Positions 19,131-25,955 of a stretch of DNA of 25,955 bases are shown here, in pieces. Source of the stretch: Sodalis-like endosymbiont of Proechinophthirus fluctus (GTDB taxonomy: Bacteria > Pseudomonadota > Gammaproteobacteria > Enterobacterales > Enterobacteriaceae); contig NZ_LECR01000039.1 of the NCBI RefSeq assembly GCF_001602625.1, positions 20,169-46,123 on the forward strand, given 5' to 3'. Positions within the stretch are counted from its first letter, which is position 1; every line of letters starts with the position of its first letter. A model generated the notes under the pieces. The model did no database searches. It was not told where the DNA came from and saw only the letters and a program-made list of their open reading frames with translations. The translations under genes and the position numbers were made by a program.

Positions 19131-21307
19131 CACGAGCATAGGCCTAAATGCCATTGAGGTAGTACCAGGCATGCACTAAGTTACCTACCTATTGCAGTTA
19201 CATTAGGCATAGGTTGCTTTTAAATATTTGAAGTTTGACCGATCTGGCGCGTATGCTTTTGTCAATTATACTTATAATACTTATATTTTTTCTATTTATA
19301 CCCAGTAAAAAAACTGAACCGGGTTGTGCTACGCAGATGCAAATTGACGGTAGGATGGTCTTCCTCGCCGGCTGGCTGCAAACACTTTTGTATCTTTACA
19401 TATATTATGCTTGTTTTTATAGGAAAATAGTGGAAATTACTTGAACCATCAATAAAGGATCCCGATCCTGTGATCTTTTTAAATATGATCAGGTAGGTTT
19501 TACCGATCTCGTAGGGTAATGCCATTTCATACTGTGGCGCCATTAGCTACAGTGAGGGTGTCGTTTACCTGGGTGACATTATTGATCTTCGTGGCAAGAA
19601 CCGATAAATGATAAAGTTCGATAGGGATTTTATCGGTAGAAATATAGTCAGCGGAAATCATTTTTACGCTTCTTACAGGGTGACTAGAGAAAATGTGCCG
19701 ACTCTATACCCGTCAGCCTATTTTTACTGCCAGCTTTGCAATCGGTATTGCTTTTCGGGTGCCCAAGAGCAAGGCAAGCGTCCTATCATGTCTATTATTA
19801 TTGCTCAAGATCAGCAAGAAAGCGTTGCTAGGCTAATAGCTTTTCCCTGGTTATCGCGGCTATGGCATCAATTTACAGCGAATATGAGCTGTTGGGGGCT
19901 ACTGGCGTTATTATGCCTTAGAGGCAGATGTTTTTCCACGGAGAAATATGCGATTCCTGCACAATAGGTTTTGTCGTTTGCGGAAAGTGCCAACGGCGTA
20001 GAGGATGACAAATATCATCTTTGGTAGTACGCCACCGTATGTTCCATAAACTCTATTATTACGATAATCAGAAGCAGGATATCTAATTTTATCCATAAAT
20101 TATGGGAGTTCTAGGATTATATTTTGTTGATATAATTTAACCAGTTTTGTCATTCCTAATATTTTAATACCATAATATTATGGATAAGTCGGGAGGTAGA
20201 TTTAGGAAAAAAGATTTTTTATTTTTATTCTTCAATTTGTGAAACATATTTCCGACAGTGGCAGGATAAATTTGATGTAAAGAACTTTGACGATATCTAT
20301 CACAGGGAACAACAAGCAATCTTACACTAAGGGATAGTATAATATTTTCCATCATACTTCCCCTATAATAATATTGTGAGATTAGTCGATAATATTACGC
20401 CATCTTCTTCATCTAAAATTAGACTTTTACCAGCGGGGTTTGTCCTCCTTTTTATTAATTTGAAATAGGTAAAATTAGATGAGATTATATCTGCTATTCA
20501 CAGGAAAAAACCTGATATCACTCAAGAATAACCAGTGAACTAACGTATGTATGTATCAATAAATTCATGCATTTTCGCCGTCACGATGGCATTGAACGGG
20601 TATTATACTAAAGTTGATGCTGCCTTAAGTCGGCAGCCGTCAGAGTTATTGGTTTCGCCACTACTCCGATCTATGTCTTAATGAATTAGTTTCAAATCTA
20701 ATTTTATCTTAATATTCAATGGAATTGAGCAAACTCTATTGGCGAAATTTTAACTCTAGATTTATCACAGATATATTATGCTAGCACCGACAACAACGTT
20801 GACAATCGTGAAGTATTGGGAAGAAATTAATTTGTGCGATTCATATCATTTTAATATAAAAATTATTATAATCAATTTATACATGATCAAAATATGCGAT
20901 CTTACACGCTACTTCGAACGGGAAAAACGCGTCTTACATCGGCTCACTTCAGTGAGCAATACGTTGCTCATGTCGGCAGAATCGATCGGGGAAACGTTAT
21001 GTCGCAATTAATGCTGTGATAAGGATGTACTGCCAGAAAGTTGCCTAAAAGGCGTGCTTAATTTCAAGAATTGCAGTGGATAACCTTTGGTCTGCGGCAA
21101 GCGTCATAAGTAAATATATTGGGATGGGAAGGCGACATCGAGTAGTAGTGGGAAAACAAATTCATTATGAGGATAATATATGCACGTAATGTAGTCTGAG
21201 GCTTCATCCCGAAGCTAACGTAATGATACTTTATTTACCAGAAAAATTAAACTCCTATTTGAAAATTTTTTCTGCATGTAATTATTTAGCGAGGTGACGA
21301 GTCAATA
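19131..21307. other. Eroded DNA, unassigned relics
   Basis: Coding-like patches occur at 19290-19640 and 19690-20090 on either strand but are cut by stops and match nothing I know. A 63-codon minus-strand frame (20355-20164) with GGGGAA before its ATG is a weak candidate for a small gene. From 20100 to 21300 the DNA is mainly AT-rich. Confidence 0.4.
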
Positions 21308-21851
21308 TTAATTGAGTTGCGACAGTGACTGCATGCTGATTTTTCTGTAGATGCCGGACAGACTGGATTCTAGCGCTTTTATCGACAGGAATAATCTTCC
21401 GCAATCTCTTTTTCTCTCAATCCCTGTTTGGCATAAAATAATATCTAATTTTCTCTTGGTAAAGGTGGCGTCATGTGATAACAAATGGTTTGATACTATC
21501 AGAAAAATTCTGATACGGAGAGTAATTTAAATTTTATGTAATAATAGTCTCCTAGTATTTTACTCAATATTTTATTGATAGAAAATTTATTAAAATAATA
21601 ACTTTCCATAATGGATTGGTGACGATAATAAGATATCGTAACAATGTCTAATCTAAGATTTCTCTCTTCCTCCGCCCAATATTACTTCTGAAAATATGGC
21701 ATGAGTTCCGACCAGGCGCAGGGGATTTTATTGTCATGGATCCCTTAGAAATTAAAGTAGATAGGGATATTCAAAATTAGATACTCGCTTGATTTGAATA
21801 GACGAACTTGGACTCTTCTTTTTTATTCCATAAGCAATTGCTACATTCCAT
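21308..21851 (-). pseudogene. PAS-LuxR transcriptional regulator, degraded (copy 2)
   Basis: On the minus strand from ATG 21851 the relic reads MECSNCLWNKKEESKFVYSN, then PYFQK, RLDIVTISYYRHQSIMESYY, FNKFSI, KLLSVSEFFDSIKPFVIT, and a LuxR-type HTH: TFTKRKLDII, FYAKQGLREKEIAED, LSIKALESSLSGIYRKISMQ, SLSQLN with a stop at 21308. Order and spacing follow the relic at 6708-7301, and paired motifs can be seen: MENSSISW/MECSNCLW, ESRIVYMN/ESKFVYSN, FNEKELDIIFY/FTKRKLDII-FY, IYRL-LGINSLSALRN/IYRKISMQSLSQLN. It is broken by more frameshifts than copy 1, at least two of them within the HTH. The low GC also differs from the intact genes. Ligand and targets are unknown. Confidence 0.75.
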
Positions 21852-23041
21852 TTTATAGTGATAAAAGGGAATGTGGTTCAAGGTATGTAAGGTTAAACTG
21901 CCAGAGATCAGATTATTTGAGACTATCTACCCATGGTTGTTATTCCCCTATTATGATGAATTGTCAGTTCATGAAAAAAATCTGGCCGGTGAATCAGAAA
22001 ATTACATGATTCAATGGGAAAATAAATAGTAATTTATCCCAATAAACGGGAGTCTATCAACATAGGTACATAAATAAAAGCAATACTCGTATAGACATCT
22101 AATTAATTAATAATTACCAAGTTAATTGATAGGCTTGATGCGAGTGCTTTGACGTCACTAAGAACGCCAACCGCCGAGAAAGCGACACCAAGTAGCCGGC
22201 CGGTTGGGCCCTCACTTACCGAAGAGGAGTTACCGTGGAAATGATTCTGCGTCGTCGCTACCGCTTACCAATTTAGCTTTGCGGGTTTTGCTGCGAGTGG
22301 TCTAATGCCAACAATGATCTGTACCCTGAGGTGCGCACTTTTAATGGTGTTTATCACAGCAGCGGGCTGTGAACGGTCATTATCAATAATCCACGCTGCT
22401 GATAAACCATACTAGAAGCCTCTTTCGCGGCAGAACGAGTAGTGGGCACTTAACCTTGGAGAATCAATAAAACCATAATATTTATTATTTTTATGTTTAT
22501 CTTTATTTAATAATTTTTAATTTTTTAAAAAATAAAATTATTTTATTTTTGATACGCCATAATATAATATTATATCGTTCATAATAGTTATTCACAAATC
22601 GGACGTAGCCTATTTTTAGCAATTTTTTAAGTGAGTATAAACCTGGTAAAATTTGGGATAAAATTCTGTTTTGTATAAAATTATTATTGATAATAATTAT
22701 TAATTCGGCGGTGAAACTGAGTTTTCTGCAGCGTGTTTTGCGACCGACTCGCTATTGCGTCATGTGGCGTTGGCGCAAAATATGTTACTCCTGGAAATTT
22801 ATCGCCCCTGTACTTTTTGCCGCATTGCCTCTTTACCGGTAGCAGCCCGCGCGTTCAAGCTATTTTTGAGTACTGTACTTTAATACAAACTCTGCGATAC
22901 CTGCCGCTGCAGCAGGCGCCGCCGGCCTGTGTTAATGGCATCCCCCAGCTATGCGTGTTTTAGAGTGCAAGAGCAGTGAATGTTTCGAAATTAAACTGAG
23001 TATGAGCTGTTTTGAGTATGGGGTTGCATCCACGAAGATAA
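21852..23041. other. Eroded DNA, unassigned relics
   Basis: GC-richer patches at 22140-22450 and 22700-22960 look like former genes, but no motif is recognisable on either strand; 22450-22700 is AT-rich filler. Confidence 0.4.
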
Positions 23042-23539
23042 AAATCCCCTGGCGTCACTTACCCTTTCGATAATGACGTTCCAGAAAAGCAGACCGTGTT
23101 TATCGACGGACTACAGGGGGCGGCCAGCCGAAGCACGTCCCATAACGTTATCAAAGAGGCAACCAAAGCTTGTCATAGTTTATTTTCCAAGCGATTATTG
23201 GTTAGCGATGCTACAGACAGCTTATCAGTGGTGAGATAGCGGTGCCGCAGATTATCGCGGTCGGTGATAAAAGCCATGTTTTTCAAAGTGTGCGTTAATC
23301 CATCGACGATCTCCCAAGTAAAAACGCTCCGAGTATCGCAGGTGTTTTGCACTGCTGGAGGATATGCAAGCACAATTCGCTGCGTTTATTTATACCGCAG
23401 CGGCATAATCGAAAGGACTCTCCTCGGCGCGCGCGGGATGTTTTTACTGGTTGACTCAAAACGCCACTGTGCGCCCTGGATTGAGGGCGTTAAATTGCAA
23501 GTGTTGGCACTGGCTTTACAGCGTCATCAGCGCGGCTAA
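23042..23539 (+). pseudogene. C-terminal relic of an unknown plus-strand gene
   Basis: A single plus frame runs from 23042 to a TAA at 23537 with only one stop inside (TAG at 23237). It reads PFDNDVPEKQTVFIDGLQGA, VIKEATKACHSLFSKRLLVS, MFFKVCVNPSTISQVKTL and RHCAPWIEGVKLQVLALALQ before the end. Third codon positions are GC-rich as in uvrC, which supports this strand. Some inner parts read equally well in a neighbouring frame (QSVR-SIDDLPSKNAPSIAG), so compensating frameshifts are likely. I do not recognise the family. Its 3' end overlaps the YciI-like relic on the opposite strand by 24 bp. Confidence 0.42.
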
Positions 23540-23801
23540 TCTCTCGTCTGTCATGGTGGGAATAAACTCAGTTATGTTGTAATCTGCAACGGAAGGAATC
23601 TTTGGCCAAAATACGTTCTAATTCATCCCGCTTCATGTTACGAGCGGGAATGATGCCGACGGTGCGGGGGATCTTACGGCTAGCGGCGATGGAAATACCT
23701 TCGGAAAAATAATTCTTCAGCCAGTTTGTATGATATTCCTGTAAGGTCATCAATTGGGGTATAGGCTGTTTATAGCGAAACTTAATAAAAACATGGATCA
23801 C
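23516..23801 (-). pseudogene. YciI-like (YCII domain) protein, frameshifted near the end
   Basis: YCII proteins are small ferredoxin-like-fold proteins of roughly 95 residues, often of unknown reaction. From ATG 23801 the frame gives MIHVFIKFRYKQPIPQLMTL, HTNWLKNYFSEG, RKIPRTVGIIPARNM and RDELERILAKDSF, matching the family order: beta strand, conserved His (EYH-NWL), PRTGG-like turn, and the RDxxExILAxDPF motif. A short deletion with frameshift follows; in the new frame ADYNITEFIPTMTDERLAAL continues to a stop at 23516, which is the usual YxIxEFxP ending. Thus the gene lost several residues and its frame at codon 70. The first 77 codons remain open and could be miscalled as intact. The usual GP before the PRTGG turn is replaced by RK. 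Confidence 0.75.
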
Positions 23802-24113
23802 TCCAAATCAAAAGAATCTCGCAAGCATATCGCGTCTCGAGACTGTTAAGACAAACATTTTGTGTCGGAGCAGGGACGCTGGAGCTCGGGAACACATGTT
23901 TTTCGAGTGATGCTTTAGTTTGTGGAGCAGGGGATAGAGCTTAAGGGATAGATGTTCAGATGCGCGTTTCTCCTGCCCTGACACGAAGCACCTGAGGCAG
24001 CGTTGCCACCAGGGAGATCTCGTCGCCCGGCCGTGGTGGTAGACAATGTTTTGCGGTTATTGAACCTCTTGACCGTCAGTGTTAACCGACGACAGCAGCC
24101 GTAGCCTGGTTGA
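23802..24113. other. Spacer between the YciI-like relic and erfK
   Basis: No gene is evident. On the minus strand a stretch near 23965-24035 reads RPGDEISLVATLPQVLRVRA before a stop; it could be a small relic. No convincing terminator for erfK was seen. Confidence 0.4.
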
Positions 24114-25190
24114 TTATAGTGCGGCACCGGTGTCACTTTGGGCAGGCGTGATATTATCCACCAGTACCGCGGCACCATGTTGTTTTTGATCGATGTCGGG
24201 ACCATCAGTGATGGTACGTTCATCAACCGGATGCACCTGTACCGTCGCATTTTGGCCGTTGTCGCCTTGGGCAGTGATGTTCTCCGGCATGCCGGAACGA
24301 CGCTGCAGCATCTGATCGACCGTAACTTGATAAATGCCAGGATCCACCAGAACATGACTGACGTTGACCGGCAGGTTAATCGGCACTGGCTCGTTCGAGT
24401 TAAATTGTTCCTCGGTGGACGAAAGTGGGTTATGCACTTCCAGATAACGCGAACCATCCGGTTCAATCGTGGCTTTTACCGGTTCATTGATAAACTGAAC
24501 GCGGGTGCCAACCGGCACATGATCAAACAGATATTTAATATCGTCGGTGCGCAAACGTACGCAGCCGTGGCTGACGCGCAAACCGATGCCGAAGTTGGCA
24601 TTGGTGCCATGAACCGCATACAGGTTGCCTACATACAGAGCATAGAGACCCATCGGGTTATCTGGGCCCGCTGGGAAAACTTCTGGCAGTGTTTCACCAC
24701 GCGCGGCGTATTCCGCGCGCATGGCTTTGGTTGGCGTCCAGGTGGGGCCGTCTTTCTTGTGTTGCACCGAGGTCACCCAGTTAGAAGGGGTGTCTTTACC
24801 CAGCTCACCAATACCGATTGGCAGTACGATGACAGTCTTAGTGTCTTTGGGGTAGTAATACAGACGCATTTCGGCACTATTGATCACGATGCCTTCATGC
24901 GGAGTGTCCGGCAAAATCAACTGCTGTGGAATGATCATTTTGGTGCCAGGAGCTGGAAGATAGACATCCACACCCGGATTGGCTTCGAGCATATTGCTGA
25001 GCCCCATTTGGAACTGAGCGGCAAAATATTCAAGTGGGAGTTTATTCCCTTCGGGAACGGTGATTTGCAGGTTTTCCCCTACCAGGCGGCTTTTGCCTTC
25101 CGGTAATGGATAGATAACGGCGAAAACGGACTGACTGTAAACAGCCATTGCCAATACCATGCTACAGAACGCACGAATTTTCATTTTCAT
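24114..25190 (-). CDS. erfK: L,D-transpeptidase, ErfK/LdtA-like
   Basis: Proteins of the ErfK/YbiS/YcfS/YnhG group are periplasmic L,D-transpeptidases; LdtA, LdtB and LdtC attach Braun lipoprotein to peptidoglycan. The 358-residue product has a signal peptide (residues 1-24, cleavage after SVFA), a LysM-like N-terminal segment (about 42-88) and a YkuD catalytic domain (about 97-230) with H194 (VHGTNANFG) and the S207-H-G-C210-V-R motif, so the nucleophile is present. Internal segments ([27 protein letters not shown]) are closest to E. coli ErfK. It ends with an extra tail of roughly 50 residues after RRSGMP, acidic and Gln/Asn-rich, absent from E. coli ErfK (310 residues). The start at 25190 has a second Met at codon 3; the signal peptide works with either. 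It diverges from the LysR relic. GC is high and no stops occur, so it appears functional. Confidence 0.93.
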   Translation of the reverse strand: MKMKIRAFCSMVLAMAVYSQSVFAVIYPLPEGKSRLVGENLQITVPEGNKLPLEYFAAQFQMGLSNMLEANPGVDVYLPAPGTKMIIPQQLILPDTPHEGIVINSAEMRLYYYPKDTKTVIVLPIGIGELGKDTPSNWVTSVQHKKDGPTWTPTKAMRAEYAARGETLPEVFPAGPDNPMGLYALYVGNLYAVHGTNANFGIGLRVSHGCVRLRTDDIKYLFDHVPVGTRVQFINEPVKATIEPDGSRYLEVHNPLSSTEEQFNSNEPVPINLPVNVSHVLVDPGIYQVTVDQMLQRRSGMPENITAQGDNGQNATVQVHPVDERTITDGPDIDQKQHGAAVLVDNITPAQSDTGAAL

Positions 25191-25399
25191 AAAGTGTCGG
25201 TGTAATCGCCTTATCAGGCAGCCAATTAGTGTTTACCCAGCATAATGTTGCCGCAGGTGCATTACAAGTGCTCGATTTACATAATAGAAAGAATAATAGA
25301 ATAGTTGTAACAGAAACGATAACGCTTTGCTCAGAGTATACGCGAATCAACGTATGCTACAATAATCTATGAGGGTAAATGAGTCAAAAAAGAGTGATA
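25191..25399. promoter_or_regulatory. Divergent intergenic region of erfK and the LysR relic
   Basis: About 210 bp separate the two divergent starts, enough for both promoters and a LysR operator. I cannot identify a convincing -35/-10 pair or a T-N11-A box with certainty, and the ribosome-binding site before erfK is weak. Confidence 0.35.
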
Positions 25400-25955
25400 A
25401 TGGAATGTATCGATTGCGATCGCATGCTGGTGGCGGTGCTGGAGATTAGGAGTTTTTCCGCCACCGCTCGTCTTGGCACCAGCCTGGCATCAGCAGTGGC
25501 CAGGCGTCGAAAATGATTTCATGCCCTGAAGCTTATTTGGGCGTGCAACTTATCAAACGCACTACCTGTGTATTTTTGTCCCCCACTGAGGTTAGACAAT
25601 TATATTATCACTGTATCAAAATCCTGCTCAATGAGCTGGACGACGCGCTAGACGACTCGGTGCGCCGCGCTGCTGATGCAGCGTCAGGGCTGTCTACGAC
25701 TGACTTCATCCATTTCTTCCAGCGCCTGGCAGCTGGAGCTGGGGCCGGTATTTGTGGATTTCTCCCACTGATATGATATCCCGCTATTATTCTCGACGTC
25801 GATTTTTCGGATCAGATGGTGAATATGGTCGATAATGATTAAGACATCGCCCTGCATGTCGGTCGGCTAGACGATACCAGTCTGGTTGCCCGTAAGCTTT
25901 GTGATGTGCGCATCGTGCTGGCGGCCTCTCCGGACTATTTGTTACGCTGTGGCGA
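25400..25955 (+). pseudogene. LysR-family transcriptional regulator, broken; continues past window end
   Basis: From ATG 25400 the frame reads MECIDCDRMLVAVLEIRSFS, ATARLGTS, then shifts to SGQASKMIS, EAYLGVQLIKRTTC, LSPTEVRQLYYHCIKILLNE, which is the winged HTH and linker helix of LysR regulators (typical form SGQASKLISRLEAYLGVQLIKRTTR, split here by a frameshift near 25497). The effector domain resumes in another frame at about 25780: ILDVDFSDQMVNMVDND, a TAA, DIALHVGR, a TAG, DDTSLVARKLCDVRIVLAAS and PDYLLRCG at the window edge. At least two frameshifts and two stops destroy it. It would have diverged from erfK, a common arrangement for a LysR regulator and its target, but regulation of erfK is only a guess. 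Confidence 0.9.

Noticed and set aside
23915..24466. 183-codon minus-strand open frame
   Set aside because: It overlaps the end of erfK in another frame, is Arg/Cys-rich and has no motif; a shadow.
24138..25106. 322-codon plus-strand open frame
   Set aside because: It is the antisense shadow of the erfK-like gene, whose signal peptide and YkuD catalytic motif are clear on the minus strand.

Overview
The window looks like a piece of the chromosome of a host-restricted enterobacterium, most probably a Sodalis-like insect symbiont caught in genome erosion. This is inferred from (i) the Escherichia-type gene order yecF / uvrY-uvrC-pgsA-tRNA-Gly-tRNA-Cys-tRNA-Leu, (ii) proteins that align with E. 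coli UvrC and PgsA without net gaps, and (iii) extreme coding loss. Only three protein genes appear intact in about 26 kb (uvrC, pgsA and an erfK-like L,D-transpeptidase), together with four tRNA genes. No database search was possible, so the genus is not proven.

Layout. 1-3233: AT-rich eroded DNA with a recognisable C-terminal piece of wrbA on the minus strand and a small ORF broken by one amber codon. 3234-3348: a tRNA-Lys gene with an unusual CTT anticodon behind a near-consensus sigma70 promoter. 4322-6179: a long, heavily broken OafA-type acyltransferase with an SGNH tail. 6708-7301 (minus): a broken PAS-LuxR regulator, followed at its 5' side by a perfect 19-bp inverted repeat. 7403-9681: mostly unassignable. 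9682-10581: an AraC-type regulator remnant. 10663-11602 (minus): remnants of a small exported protein, a membrane protein and yecF. 12164-12808: uvrY, dead. 12826-15265: intact uvrC and pgsA. 15405-16460: tRNA-Gly, then a roughly 800-bp insert with a minus-strand terminator pair, then tRNA-Cys and tRNA-Leu. 17495-18058 (minus): a Phd/YefM-like antitoxin relic and an unassigned open frame. 18257-19130 (minus): an unrecognised broken gene. 21308-21851 (minus): a second broken PAS-LuxR regulator. 23042-23801: an unknown plus-strand relic meeting a YciI-like minus-strand relic tail to tail. 24114-25190 (minus): intact erfK-like gene. 25400 to the window end: a broken LysR regulator diverging from it.

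The three retained proteins serve core housekeeping: nucleotide excision repair, phosphatidylglycerol synthesis and envelope cross-linking. What has been lost is dominated by regulators (UvrY, LysR, AraC, two PAS-LuxR paralogues), surface modification, a toxin-antitoxin relic and stress oxidoreductases, which fits a shift to a constant host environment. I found no convincing novel multi-gene system. The best leads are the two PAS-LuxR paralogues, the nested minus-strand terminators between tRNA genes, and the odd tRNA-Lys and tRNA-Leu.
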